64,000 bases of DNA from CAVORB01 sp963736235 (GCA_963736235.1 CAVTOR010000028.1:16715-80714); one strand, 5' to 3'; positions 36,366-47,438 are shown, counted from the stretch's first letter. Notes: a model not told the origin generated them from the letters alone. Program-made: numbers and translations.

Positions 36366-36899
36366 TCAGGGCTTGATGTAGGTGTATCCCTGTGCTTGCA
36401 GGTGCGCCAGTTCGGCCACGCCGCTGGGTACGACGTCCGCCTCGCTGGCGTCGTACAGGTCCACGAGCTCGACTTTCCGGCCCTTGAGGGTGTTGGCGCA
36501 GATCTCGAACTTCACGCCCTGGTCCTTCAGTCCGGCGATGCGTGCCTCCATCTCCTGATCGGCGTTGCCTTCCTTCATCTTGGTGCCCTCAACGGCGTCG
36601 GGCGTAAGCAACAGGGAGAGGCCGTCGCCGTGCATCACTACCTTGAGGTCCAGGTTTGCCGCACCTACCGCGTTGATGTGGTTCTGGATGTTGCGCAGCG
36701 CGGCCTGCTGCTCTTTGGCGCCGTAGCTGTTGACGTGATAGACGACCTTTTGCTTGGTATAACGCGAGACCGCGCTCGCTCCCGCCATGCCAGCCATGCC
36801 GCTCATACCGGACATGCCGCTCATGCCTTCCGCGGCCGAGGCGAGGGGGGTAGTCGATACCGCGGCGGCGAATAGTACAGACGGAAATAGCTTCGTCAT
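36366..36899 (-). CDS. Periplasmic DsrE/F-like protein with a Met-Gly repeat
   Basis: 177 residues from ATG 36899, ten bases after GGAGG. It has a signal peptide (MTKLFPSVLFAAAVSTTPLA, end ASA-AEG), then a GMSGMSGMSGMAGMAG repeat, then a DsrE-type alpha/beta fold (KVVYHVNSYGAKEQQAALRN, LDLKVVMHGDGLSLLL, VKFEICANTLKGRKV). DsrE-like proteins handle sulfane sulfur in sulfur-oxidising bacteria. One Cys (in FEICANT) occupies the usual position. Methionine-rich repeats can bind copper, which is inference. It is a single gene. Confidence 0.8.
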   Translation of the reverse strand: MTKLFPSVLFAAAVSTTPLASAAEGMSGMSGMSGMAGMAGASAVSRYTKQKVVYHVNSYGAKEQQAALRNIQNHINAVGAANLDLKVVMHGDGLSLLLTPDAVEGTKMKEGNADQEMEARIAGLKDQGVKFEICANTLKGRKVELVDLYDASEADVVPSGVAELAHLQAQGYTYIKP

Positions 36900-37087
36900 T
36901 GTGGTGGAACCTCCGACTTGGTGGGTCGATCTGTTTATCATTGACGGTGAGGTGTCGGTCCTGCGTGGCCGATCACGACACGGCGTTGATCGCAGGACTC
37001 ACCCCGGAGTAAATAGGTCGTCCGGGAACGGATAGCAAGCAGCCGGGCGCGGGCCGCTCGGGTGACGTCACCGAGGAGAACCGAAAT

Positions 37088-38353
37088 ATGCCTTCCGACA
37101 TCCTCCCGCAGCCGAGTTGCGCCGACGATCGGGATCCCGGATCCCTGAGCGTGGACGAGGCGCGGCGCCGCATCCTGGAGCAGATCGTCCCCATCGCCTT
37201 CAGCCAGCGCCTCGCGCTGCGCGACGCCCTGGGCCGGACACTGGCCGAGGCGGTGGTGTCGCCAGCGAACGTCCCTTCCCACACCAACTCGGCGATGGAC
37301 GGCTACGCTCTGGCGGGCGCGAGCCTCTCGCCGCGGGGCACGACCGAGCTGGCCCTCGCTGGCGAGGCCCTGGCGGGACACCCCTTTCGCAGCGAGGTGG
37401 GGCAGGGACAGTGCGTGCGCATCATGACCGGGGCGCCCATGCCGGCGGGGACGGAGACGGTGGTGATGCAGGAGCAGGCAGCGGAGTCGGGCGGGCGGGT
37501 GCGATTCGCCGCAGGCCAGAGGACGGGGCAGAACGTGCGTCAGGCGGGTGAGGACATCGCCGCCGGCGACGCCGTTTTCGAGTCCGGGCGCACCCTGACC
37601 CCGGCGGACCTCGGGCTCCTTGCCTCCCTGGGTATCGCAGAGGTCGCGGTGCGCCGCCGTCCGCGGGTGGCCTTTTTCTCGACCGGGGACGAGCTGCGCT
37701 CCGTCGGCCAAGTGCTGGGTGAAGGGGAGGTCTACGACAGCAACCGCTATACCCTTTACGGGATGCTCGCGCGCCTGGGCGTGGATGTGCTGGATCTCGG
37801 GGTGGTCCGGGACGATCCAGACTTGTTGGAGACGGCCCTGCGGCTTGCGGCGGCCGATGCGGATGTGGTCATTACCTCCGGCGGCGTGTCCGTCGGCGAG
37901 GCGGATTATGTTCGCGGGTTACTGGCTCGCATCGGCCGGGTGAGCTTCTGGAAGATCGCGATGAAGCCCGGGCGGCCCCTGACCTTCGGCCACGTCGAGA
38001 ACGCCCTCTTCTTCGGCCTGCCGGGCAATCCGGTGGCGGTGATGGTGACCTTCTATCAATTCGCGCGGCCGGCCCTGGTCAAGCTCATGACCGGGCGGGA
38101 GGAGCCGCCGCTGCTATTCTCGGCGGAGTGCGTTAGCCGATTGCGCAAGCGTCCCGGCAGAACGGAGTTCCCGCGCGGTGTGCTGGGTCGGGGAGCCGAT
38201 GGCGGGTTGACCGTGGAGCTGGCAGGGCGTCAGGGCTCGGGGGTGCTGCGCTCCATGAGCCTGGCGGATTGCTTCGTGGTGCTGCCGGAGGAACAGGGGG
38301 ACCTGGAGCCGGGCGATCGGGTGCTGGTGCAGCCCTTCGCCGGGCTGATCTGA
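37088..38353 (+). CDS. moeA: Molybdopterin molybdenumtransferase MoeA
   Basis: 421 residues. It inserts molybdate or tungstate into adenylylated molybdopterin. Signatures are HTNSAMDGYAL, RIMTGAPMPAGTETVVMQE, FFSTGDEL, ITSGGVSVGEADYV and FGLPGNPVAVMVTFYQF. The ATG follows GAGGAGAACCG. It could serve the tungsten enzyme encoded at 13883-15738. A strong bidirectional terminator follows. No frameshift. Confidence 0.94.
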   Translation: MPSDILPQPSCADDRDPGSLSVDEARRRILEQIVPIAFSQRLALRDALGRTLAEAVVSPANVPSHTNSAMDGYALAGASLSPRGTTELALAGEALAGHPFRSEVGQGQCVRIMTGAPMPAGTETVVMQEQAAESGGRVRFAAGQRTGQNVRQAGEDIAAGDAVFESGRTLTPADLGLLASLGIAEVAVRRRPRVAFFSTGDELRSVGQVLGEGEVYDSNRYTLYGMLARLGVDVLDLGVVRDDPDLLETALRLAAADADVVITSGGVSVGEADYVRGLLARIGRVSFWKIAMKPGRPLTFGHVENALFFGLPGNPVAVMVTFYQFARPALVKLMTGREEPPLLFSAECVSRLRKRPGRTEFPRGVLGRGADGGLTVELAGRQGSGVLRSMSLADCFVVLPEEQGDLEPGDRVLVQPFAGLI

Positions 38354-38357
38354 TCTT

Positions 38358-38388
38358 GACCGGCCCGCGGTATCGCCGCGGGCCGGTC
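38358..38388. terminator. Bidirectional terminator between moeA and aqpZ
   Basis: A perfect 13-base stem GACCGGCCCGCGG-tatcg-CCGCGGGCCGGTC sits between two convergent genes. Confidence 0.75.
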
Positions 38389-38394
38389 GAGGGC

Positions 38395-39135
38395 CTAGTC
38401 GGAGGTGCCGTCACCGCCGATTGCGCGGTAGACCACGGCGCCGATCAGGGCGCCGATGATGGGCGCGACCCAGAACAGCCACAGCTGTCCGAGTGCCTTG
38501 GCCTCCCCGGACATGGCGAGCGCCAGGGCCGGGCCGGTGCTGCGGGCGGGGTTCACCGAGGTGTTGGTCACCGGGATGGAGATCAGGTGGATCAGGGTCA
38601 GGGCGAGGCCGATGGCCAGCCCGCCCGCCACGGCGGTGCCGCGCTTGTCGGTGACGCCGAGGATGATGAACAGGAACATGGCGGTCATCACGACCTCGGT
38701 CACAAACCCCGCGGTGAGGCCATAGCCCTGGGGCGAGAGTTCGCCATAGCCGTTCACCGCCAGGCTGCTCGCGCCCAGCTCGAACACGGCCTGCCCTTCC
38801 TTGGCGGTGCCCATGTCGCTGGCGACGAAGAGGATCAGGAAGGCAGCCAGGATGGCCCCCAGCGTCTGGGCGATCACGTACATCGGGAGGTCGGCGAAGC
38901 TGAAGCGCCCGCCCATCGCCAGGCCGACGGAAACCGCCGGGTTCAGGTGGCAGCCCGAGATGTGGCCGATGGCATAGGCCATGGTGAGCACGGTAAGGCC
39001 GAAGGCGAATGCGACGCCCAGGTAGCCGATGCCGACATCCGGAACGCCGGCGGCGAAGACCGCGGCTCCGCAGCCTCCGAGAACCAGCCAGAAGGTGCCG
39101 ACGAACTCGGCAAGCGATCGTTTCATGAGGGACAT
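38395..39135 (-). CDS. aqpZ: Aquaporin Z
   Basis: This 246-residue inner-membrane channel has six hydrophobic helices and two NPA loops: GCHLNPAVSVGLAMGG and NTSVNPARSTGPAL. The Arg after the second NPA and the His in LIHLISIPVT fit a water-selective pore rather than a glycerol facilitator. AGGAGACACAG precedes the ATG. It converges with moeA. Confidence 0.92.
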   Translation of the reverse strand: MSLMKRSLAEFVGTFWLVLGGCGAAVFAAGVPDVGIGYLGVAFAFGLTVLTMAYAIGHISGCHLNPAVSVGLAMGGRFSFADLPMYVIAQTLGAILAAFLILFVASDMGTAKEGQAVFELGASSLAVNGYGELSPQGYGLTAGFVTEVVMTAMFLFIILGVTDKRGTAVAGGLAIGLALTLIHLISIPVTNTSVNPARSTGPALALAMSGEAKALGQLWLFWVAPIIGALIGAVVYRAIGGDGTSD

Positions 39136-39380
39136 CTGTGTCTCCTAGTTGTTGAAAATTCAGTGAAACCAAACCGCCACGGGTTCACCGGGTCTCCTGG
39201 GCATGCCGTTTGGTCGACGAATTCGCAGTGCCGATCCGAGGGCGTGACATGGCCGACTTCTTGAAAACCGCGTAGCGGGGTCGGGATTGTAGCCGGATTG
39301 GTCGGCGCGGCTCCAACTCTATCCGGTTTTCGCGATTCAGATTGCGATCGGGCAGGTTCCGTCGTCTCGAATCGACCTTC

Positions 39381-39417
39381 CCGCGGACAACGCCTGCTTG
39401 CTGTCCGCGGCTATAAT
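39381..39417 (+). promoter_or_regulatory. Palindrome and -10 box upstream of pcm
   Basis: CCGCGGACA-acgcctgcttgc-TGTCCGCGG directly abuts a perfect TATAAT (39412-39417), covering the place of the -35 region. This would suit an operator or activator site for the pcm-rhodanese unit. The rest of the 334-base gap between aqpZ and pcm shows nothing I can name. Confidence 0.4.
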
Positions 39418-39469
39418 ACGTAGCCTTTCCATCCCACATGCAACCGTGGTCATTTCGGTGAATCGCCCC

Positions 39470-40135
39470 ATGGATACCAGTGTCGAACGCGCCCACTTCA
39501 ACATGGTTGAGCAGCAGGTCCGCCCCTGGGGGGTCTCTGACCCGCGGGTTCTGGAGGTCTTGGCGCGGGTCCCGCGCGAGCGATTCGTCCCGGACGGCTA
39601 CCGGAGTCTGGCCTATGCGGATATCGAGATACCCATAGCCGCCGGACAGGTCATGCTCGCCCCCCCGGTGGTCGGCCGCATGCTGCAGGCACTCCAGATC
39701 CGACCGGACGACCGTATTCTGGAGATCGGTACCGGAACGGGCTACGTCACCGGTTGTCTCGCGGGGCTGGGTGCCCGGGTGGTGAGCCTAGAGCTCCACC
39801 AGGAGCTGGCGGAGCAGGCCCGCGCCACGCTCGAGTCACTGAACATGCGGCACTTCGAGGTGCGGGTGGGAGACGCCCTGGCCGGCGAGGTGGACGGCAA
39901 TCCCTTTGACGTCATCGCCGTTACCGGCTCTCTGCCGGACGATGCGCTGCTGTCCTCCCTGCAGGAGCAGCTTGCCCTGCACGGGCGTCTCTTCGCCATC
40001 GTAGGAGAGGACCCGCTGATGGAGGCAATGGTCGTGACGCGGGTCGCGACCCAGGAGTTCCATCGCGACGGCCTGTTCGAGACCAGCGTTCCGGCGCTTG
40101 AGAATGTCCCCGAGGCAGAGCATTTCGAGTTCTGA
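39470..40135 (+). CDS. pcm: Protein-L-isoaspartate O-methyltransferase
   Basis: About 221 residues from ATG 39470 (MDTSVERAHFNMVEQQVRPW). The enzyme methylates damaged isoaspartyl residues in proteins. The SAM site is ILEIGTGTGYVTGCLAGLG; GQVMLAPPVVGRMLQAL matches the usual substrate-loop region in this branch. It is the first of two genes; the rhodanese follows after 18 bases, a pair common in gammaproteobacteria. Confidence 0.9.
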   Translation: MDTSVERAHFNMVEQQVRPWGVSDPRVLEVLARVPRERFVPDGYRSLAYADIEIPIAAGQVMLAPPVVGRMLQALQIRPDDRILEIGTGTGYVTGCLAGLGARVVSLELHQELAEQARATLESLNMRHFEVRVGDALAGEVDGNPFDVIAVTGSLPDDALLSSLQEQLALHGRLFAIVGEDPLMEAMVVTRVATQEFHRDGLFETSVPALENVPEAEHFEF

Positions 40136-40153
40136 ATTGCGGCGGATACCGAC

Positions 40154-40474
40154 ATGCGCCAGATGACCGCGCGCGAGCTCCACACCCGGCTCCTGGAGGC
40201 CGGGGAAAAACCGTTGCTGCTCGATGTGCGTGAGCCGTGGGAGTTCAATATCTGCCGGCTCGACGGCAGCCGCCTACTGCCGATGCGACACGTCGTGGCC
40301 AGCCTGGACCAGCTCGACCCTGAGCGGGAGACCGTGGTCATCTGCCATCACGGCATTCGCAGCCAACAGGTTGCGCTCTTCCTCGATCATCGGGGCTTCT
40401 CCCACGTGATCAATCTCGACGGCGGCGTGGCGGCTTGGGCGCGGGACGTCGATTCCTCGATGGCGACCTATTGA
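40154..40474 (+). CDS. Rhodanese-domain protein
   Basis: This 106-residue single-domain sulfurtransferase has LLLDVREPWEFNICRLDGS and the active-site loop VVICHHGIRSQQ with the catalytic Cys. NLDGGVAAWARDV is the usual end. The last 7 bases overlap the convergent waaA gene. Confidence 0.9.
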   Translation: MRQMTARELHTRLLEAGEKPLLLDVREPWEFNICRLDGSRLLPMRHVVASLDQLDPERETVVICHHGIRSQQVALFLDHRGFSHVINLDGGVAAWARDVDSSMATY

Positions 40475-41772
40475 ACCCGGGGCGCGCCCCCACGGGGTGC
40501 GCCGTGTCCGCCGGGGCGGCTGTCCTCGATCAGCGCGACCAGACGCTGCAAGGTGCCGCGGTTCTGCTCCACCACCCGGCGGCCGTTCTCTCCGATGCGC
40601 GCGCGGGCGGCGGCATCCGACAGCCAGTCGGCCATGCAGCGGGCGAGCGCGTCGCCGTCCGCGACCTGAGCCGCCGCGCCTTCGCTCACCAGCAGTTCGG
40701 TGATCTGGGCGAAGTTGAATACATGGGGGCCGATCGCGACCGGCACGCCAACGGCGGCGGCCTCAAGAAGGTTGTGACCACCGACCGGGACCAGGCTGCC
40801 GCCGATGAAGGCGGCGTCCGCGGCGGCGAGAAACACCGGGAGCTCGCCCATGGTGTCTCCCAGGAAGACGCGGGTAGCCGGGTCGCAGGTCTTCCCGGCG
40901 GAGCGCCGCGCGAGGGCCAATCCCTGCCGGGTGACGAGGGTCGCGACGCGGTCGAATCGCTCCGGATGGCGCGGCACCAGCACCAGCAGGGCCTGCGGCA
41001 GGCGTCCCAGGATCTGGCGATGGGCGGCCAGGACCTGCTCCTCCTCGTCCTCGTGCGTACTAGCGGCCACCCATACCGGCCGCTCGGTGCCCCAAACGCG
41101 CCGCATCACCTCAGCCTGATCCAGTAGGCTGCCCGGGAGACGGACGTCGAACTTGAGGCTTCCCGTGACCTGGATGCGCTCGGCTGGAACCCCTAGGGCG
41201 CTAAAGCGCTCGGCATCCTGCGGGCTCTGGGCCGCGACGGCGGACAGCCGGCCGAAGGTCGCGCGGGTGAAGTCCCCGAACCGGGTGTAACCCCGAGCAG
41301 ACTTCTCGGAGAGCCGGGCGTTCGCGAGGATCACCGGAATGCCTCGATGCTCACAGATGCGCAGCATGTTGGGCCAGATCTCCGTTTCCATCACCACCGC
41401 GATGCTCGGCCGCACCGCGTCGAGGAAGCGCCGCATGACGGGGATCAGGTCGAACGGGGTATAGACGTGCCGAACGCGGTCCTCGAACAGGTCGCGCACG
41501 CGCTGCGAGCCGGTCGGCGTGGTGGTTGTCACCATGATCTGGGCGCCCGGGACGTGGTCGAGAAGGTGCTTGACGAGCGGAGCGGCGGCCTGGACCTCGC
41601 CGACCGAGACCGCGTGAATCCAGAACTCCGCATCCAGCGGCGCTTCGTCGTAGAGTCCGAGGCGCTCGCGCCAGCGCTTGCGGTAGGCGGGGGTGCGGCG
41701 GCTTTTCCACAACAGGCGCAGAAGCGCGAGGGGCAAGGCGAGATAGAGCAGGAGGCTGTAGATGCGTGCCAT
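40468..41772 (-). CDS. waaA: 3-deoxy-D-manno-octulosonic acid (Kdo) transferase
   Basis: 434 residues. This membrane-associated GT30 enzyme adds Kdo to lipid A precursor. It has an N-terminal hydrophobic helix, the catalytic-base region WIHAVSVGEVQAAAPLVKHL, VMVTTTTPTG-type and MRRFLDAVRPSIAVVMETEI segments, and SLVPVGGHNLLEAAAVGVPV near the end. No frameshift. It is the last gene of the leftward LPS operon. Confidence 0.94.
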   Translation of the reverse strand: MARIYSLLLYLALPLALLRLLWKSRRTPAYRKRWRERLGLYDEAPLDAEFWIHAVSVGEVQAAAPLVKHLLDHVPGAQIMVTTTTPTGSQRVRDLFEDRVRHVYTPFDLIPVMRRFLDAVRPSIAVVMETEIWPNMLRICEHRGIPVILANARLSEKSARGYTRFGDFTRATFGRLSAVAAQSPQDAERFSALGVPAERIQVTGSLKFDVRLPGSLLDQAEVMRRVWGTERPVWVAASTHEDEEEQVLAAHRQILGRLPQALLVLVPRHPERFDRVATLVTRQGLALARRSAGKTCDPATRVFLGDTMGELPVFLAAADAAFIGGSLVPVGGHNLLEAAAVGVPVAIGPHVFNFAQITELLVSEGAAAQVADGDALARCMADWLSDAAARARIGENGRRVVEQNRGTLQRLVALIEDSRPGGHGAPRGGAPRVQ

Positions 41773-41784
41773 GCTGGCCGGGGA

Positions 41785-43204
<1,420 letters not shown>

Positions 43205-43261
43205 GTCAGGTGTTCGCTTGCCGGGTTGGAAGCGACGCCGGGCTGGCGCCGCGGCGCAAGT

Positions 43262-44035
43262 CTAGCACAGGGTCTCCGCCGCCAACCGTCGGCGCCAGTC
43301 GACCAGTTGCGGTTTAGGCGCGTGTTTTACGCACAGCTTCCACAAGTAGCCGACGAGATCATCGCCGAACGAGATGCCCTTGCGCGGCAAAACGAGCGGG
43401 TGGTCCTCCCGGGTGGCGGCGCCCCGCAGGCAGGTGGTCGCGCTCGCATAACCGGTTTCGCTGGCGGCGCGGACCGCCTCCAGGTCGAAGCTGCCGAACG
43501 GATAGCAAAGGTGCCTGACCTCCTTCCCCAACAGGTCCTCCAGGGCCGCCTTGCTGGATGCCAGCTCCTCGCGCTGACGCCGTGGGGAGACCTCGGCGAG
43601 CTTGACGTGATCCGCGGTATGCGAGCCTACCGTGACGCCGGAGCCGAGGATGGCCCGAAGCTGGTTGCCGCTCATCAGCTCCGGTATCGGCCGGCCGGGA
43701 TCCTTCGAGAACCACTCCGCGCGCCGGCCGATCCAGCCACTGATGGCATAGACGGTGGCGGGGAAGTGGTAACGCCGCAATACCGGCAGCGCGTGGTCGG
43801 CGAAGTTCGCGTAGCCGTCGTCGAACGTCAGTGCCACCGCCCGGGGCGGGACGGGAAGATCGCCCCGCAGGCAAGCGAGTGTCTGGTCGAGGTCCAGAAC
43901 GTTGAAGCCGAAGCGGTGCAGGAATGCCATCTGGGCGGCGAAACGGTGGCTGTCGCAATAGTTGGGGCGGTGCGCCCTCATCGGCGCGAACTTTCCCACC
44001 TGGTGGTACATCAGGATCGAGATGCGTGCTGTCAC
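43262..44035 (-). CDS. Polysaccharide deacetylase (NodB-fold)
   Basis: 257 residues with the NodB motifs ISILMYHQVG, LTFDDGYANFADHA (catalytic DD), SHTADHVKL (metal-binding H-x3-H) and HLCYPFGSFDLEAVRAA. It is cytoplasmic or periplasmic; no obvious signal peptide is seen. Its place in the LPS operon suggests deacetylation of a core or O-antigen sugar. Confidence 0.88.
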   Translation of the reverse strand: MTARISILMYHQVGKFAPMRAHRPNYCDSHRFAAQMAFLHRFGFNVLDLDQTLACLRGDLPVPPRAVALTFDDGYANFADHALPVLRRYHFPATVYAISGWIGRRAEWFSKDPGRPIPELMSGNQLRAILGSGVTVGSHTADHVKLAEVSPRRQREELASSKAALEDLLGKEVRHLCYPFGSFDLEAVRAASETGYASATTCLRGAATREDHPLVLPRKGISFGDDLVGYLWKLCVKHAPKPQLVDWRRRLAAETLC

Positions 44036-44183
44036 TGGCTATCGTTCCAAGTAGTCATGGCCTTCACGCGCCGGCGCCTGGGATTTTCCCGTTACCCTCA
44101 CATGCACCGCGGGTGCGGAATAGGGGAACGACGATGCCAAGACTCCCCAATCTACGCGTTTCGTGCAAGATTCCGTCAGCTCG

Positions 44184-45263
44184 CTATCGCAGCAGGGTCT
44201 GGTAGAGTTTCAGGTACCGACCCATGATCGGCTCCCGACCAAACTCCCTACTCGCCCGCTCTTCGCCGCGCTTCACGATCGCGGCCGCGAGGCCGGGGTC
44301 CCGCAACACCGACTCGATACCCACGGCCAGCGCGCGTGCATCCGCGCAGGGGACGCACCAGGCGTCCTCGCCGTGGCGCGCGATCTCGCGCGCCCCGCGG
44401 AACAGGCTCGTCACCAGCGGCTTGGACCAGGACCAGGCCTCCAGGATCACGTTGCCCAGTGTCTCCTCCTCCAGAGAGGGGAACACCACCAGGTCCGCCA
44501 GCTGGAAGAAGGGTCCAGGGTCGGTCCGCCAGCCGGCCCACACCAGGCGCCCGGAGACTCCCGATCTCTCCGCCTGTTGCGTCAGCTCCGGCCCCAGCAC
44601 GCCGTCCCCGAGCAGGACCAGGCGCAAGGGCCGCCCGCCGATCTCCCGCGGCAGCAGGCGCATGGCCTCGAGCAGATAGCGGTGGCCCTTGACCGGCACG
44701 AAACGTCCAGCGCAGACGAGCACCCAGGCATCCTCGGGCAGCGCAAGCTCGGCGCGAAGCGCGGCGATTCGCTCGGGCGGCCCACGGTGGGGCGGGTCGA
44801 CGAAGTTGTAGATATGGAACACGCGCTCCGCGGGCAGGCCGTTCTGGACCAGCCAGTCACACAGCCCCCGCGTGTTGCCGATCCAGGCGTGGGCGTGGCG
44901 GTAAGGGTGGAGCGCGTAGTAGCCGCCCAGGCGTGCGACGTGCACCGGCTCCGCGCCGGGGTTAAGGCGCACCAGGCGGGTGGCGCGTCCCATGTAGGTC
45001 TGCACGATCGCCGGCTTGCGTTCACGGATGAGCCGGGACACCGACGCCCGGGAGATCGGGTCCCACACGGTGTGGAATGGCAGACGGTGCAGCGGCAGGT
45101 CCGGGAGCGCGATGGCGTCCAATTCGCTGCCGCGGCGGATGGCGAGCTCGGCGGGAGCGCCCCGCTCGGCCAGAGCCGCGGCAAAGCGCAGGAACCAGCG
45201 CTCCGCCCCGCCCAGGGCCTTGCTGCCCACCATCTGGAGCGAGCTGGGCCAGTGCTCATCCAT
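44184..45263 (-). CDS. Glycosyltransferase family 4
   Basis: This 359-residue GT-B enzyme has the N-terminal SKALGGAERWFLRFAAALAE and the donor-site region LVVFPSLEEETLGNVILEAW with the E-x7-E pattern. The start overlaps the stop of the preceding glycosyltransferase by eight bases, so the two are co-translated. Likely an LPS core enzyme; sugar unknown. Confidence 0.88.
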   Translation of the reverse strand: MDEHWPSSLQMVGSKALGGAERWFLRFAAALAERGAPAELAIRRGSELDAIALPDLPLHRLPFHTVWDPISRASVSRLIRERKPAIVQTYMGRATRLVRLNPGAEPVHVARLGGYYALHPYRHAHAWIGNTRGLCDWLVQNGLPAERVFHIYNFVDPPHRGPPERIAALRAELALPEDAWVLVCAGRFVPVKGHRYLLEAMRLLPREIGGRPLRLVLLGDGVLGPELTQQAERSGVSGRLVWAGWRTDPGPFFQLADLVVFPSLEEETLGNVILEAWSWSKPLVTSLFRGAREIARHGEDAWCVPCADARALAVGIESVLRDPGLAAAIVKRGEERASREFGREPIMGRYLKLYQTLLR

Positions 45264-46347
45264 CGTGCCGCAGCAGCTCCCGATAGACCGCCAGATTACC
45301 TTCCACCATGGCGTCGATGGAAAACTCGTCGCGCATCAGAACCCTGCCCGCGCGGCCCATGCGTTGGGCGAGGGCGGGGTGCCGCAGCAGCCGGGCGATC
45401 GCGGTCTCCAGCGCCGCGGTGTTTCCCGGCGGCACCAGGATTCCGTTGAGTCCGTCCCGTACTGCCTCCGGTATGCCGCCGGCGTCGCTGGCGACGATGG
45501 GGACGCCGGCGCTCGCGGCCTGCAAAAGGGACACGCCAAGGCCCTCCATGAGGGCCGGGTGAACCAGGAGCTCGAGGCAGGGCAGGATGTCGGGCAGGTC
45601 GTCGCGAAATCCCGCCAAGCGAACCCTGTCCTCCAGGCCCGCGTCCGCAATGCGTCGGGTCAGATCCTCCTCTTCCGCGCCTTTGCCGAAGAACAGCACT
45701 TGCAACTCGGGAAACTCCGCGATCAGCGGCGGCAACGCCTCGATCAGGAAGCGGTGGCCCTTGCGCGCGAATCAGCTGGGCGATCACGCCAAGGAGCCGC
45801 GCCCGCGACGGCACCCCGAGGGCGGCGCACACCCTGTCCCTGTCGCAGGGGCGGTCGAATCGCTCGACGTCCACGGCGCTGCGCACCACGCGCAGCTTTT
45901 CCTTCGGCAGTCCTTCGGCGAGCAGAACGCGCCCGATGCCCTCCGAGATGGCGATCACCCGGTCGTGCAGGCGGTATTTCAGGGCCACCGCCAGGCGGCT
46001 CTCGGGATTGTCCACGCGCCGGGAGTGCACCACCGGGGCCCGTTCCAGCCTGCAAGCGATGCCGCCCATGACATCCGCCCCGATGCGGCTGTGCAGGTGC
46101 ACCAGGTCCGGCCGGCAGAGACGGATGCAACGGCGCAGGCACTGGATCGATGCCGATGTCCAGATCGCCGCCCATCCGCATGGGATGGACCTCGGCGAAG
46201 GGCGCCGCGGCTTCCGCGATCTCGCTGCCCGCGGGGCATGCGAGGGCGTTGTCCACGCCCGCGCCTCGCCAGTCCCCGCAAGAGGTACAGCACTTGCTGG
46301 GCGCCGCCGTAGAGGTTGCGTCCGCCTTCCACGTGCAGGACCTTCAT
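45256..46347 (-). CDS. Glycosyltransferase family 4 (about three frameshifts)
   Basis: About 363 residues. It starts MKVLHVEGGRNLYGGAQQVL and continues in other frames after breaks near 46265, 46140 and 45770. Recognisable parts are LVHLHSRIGADVMGGIACRL, DRVIAISEGIGRVLLAEGLP and the donor-binding end VHPALMEGLGVSLLQAASAG. The ATG overlaps the stop of the heptosyltransferase gene (ATGA). Confidence 0.85.
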
Positions 46348-47438
46348 GGACTTGATCCGAGCAGCGCCCGCGCCGCGTCGAAGACCTCACCGCTCTCGAT
46401 GCAGCCGCATGCAGGTGAAATCGCCGTTGCAGGTGGGTCTGCGCTTGCAGGGGGAGCAGGGAGGGGATGATACAGCACCCGGGCGTCGGTCCGGGTGGTG
46501 TCGGTATACGGACAGGTGGAGCCGAACAGGAGCAGGCTGGGACGGGCGAAGGCGATGCCCATGTGTCCGAGCCCGGTGTCCACGGCCACCAACAGGCTGC
46601 AACGGTCAATCATCGCGGCGGCCTCGAGGAGTGAGGTCCCGCCGACCAGATCGATCACATCGGTCGCCGCCGCGGCGCGGATGCGCCCGGCGGCATCCCG
46701 GTCGGCCGGCCCTCCCAACATGACGACCGGCAGGTCCAGCTCCGTGCGGATGCGGTCCGCGAGTGCCGACCAGCGGTCCTCGAACCAGTGTTTCTGCGGC
46801 CTGGTGGTGAAGGGGCAGATGACTGCATAACCCCGTCCGAGCCCCTCGCGCGCGGCGACCGATGTCGCGAACTGGGCCTCACGCGGCCCGTAGTGGAGCT
46901 CCATGCGGAAGTCTCCGGCAGGCAGCCCCAGGGTCTCGGCGAGGTACAGGTACTCGGAGCCGATGCGTCGCGGGTCCCCGCCGCGGGGAATCGTCCGCGT
47001 CATCAGCCACTGGCTCCCCTCCCGGGAGCCGAGGCCGATGCGCTCCCCGGCACCGGAGAGAAAGGTCAGCAGCCCGCTCTTCAGAAGGCCCTGCAGGTCT
47101 ATCGCCAGATCGAAGCCGCGTTCGCGCAACCGGAGGCGGAAATTCCGGATCTCGCCCCCCAGCGCGCGCCATCGGCGCTCCCGCCAAAGGGTCTCCCAGT
47201 CCCCAACCGGCCAGACGATCACCTCGTCCAGGTCGGGGTGATGCTCCAGCAGGGGGCGGCACTCGGGTTGCGCCAGCCAGGCGATGTGAGCCTTGGGGTG
47301 GGCGCGGCGGAAAGCCGCAATGAGCGGCGAGGCGAAGACGATGTCGCCAATGGCGGAGAGGCGCACCAGCAGGATGCGCGGGTCTGAGTCACTGTGCCCG
47401 CCTCGGTGCGGAGTGCTGCGGTTCTCGCCGGTCGTCAT
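46344..47438 (-). CDS. Glycosyltransferase family 9 (heptosyltransferase-like; two compensating frameshifts)
   Basis: About 364 residues. It starts MTTGENRSTPHRGG, and the fold begins ILLVRLSAIGDIVFASPLIA. The ADP-heptose site is LLVAVDTGLGHMGIAFARPS. Between a CC/CCC run at 46459-46461 and a base near 46404 the frame differs; correction gives the Cys-rich tail CSPCKRRPTCNGDFTCM found in WaaQ-like enzymes, followed by ESGEVFDAARALLGSSP. The gene overlaps both neighbours by four bases. Confidence 0.88.
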   Translation of the reverse strand: MTTGENRSTPHRGGHSDSDPRILLVRLSAIGDIVFASPLIAAFRRAHPKAHIAWLAQPECRPLLEHHPDLDEVIVWPVGDWETLWRERRWRALGGEIRNFRLRLRERGFDLAIDLQGLLKSGLLTFLSGAGERIGLGSREGSQWLMTRTIPRGGDPRRIGSEYLYLAETLGLPAGDFRMELHYGPREAQFATSVAAREGLGRGYAVICPFTTRPQKHWFEDRWSALADRIRTELDLPVVMLGGPADRDAAGRIRAAAATDVIDLVGGTSLLEAAAMIDRCSLLVAVDTGLGHMGIAFARPSLLLFGSTCPYTDTTRTDARVLYHPLPAPPASADPPATAISPACGCIESGEVFDAARALLGSSP

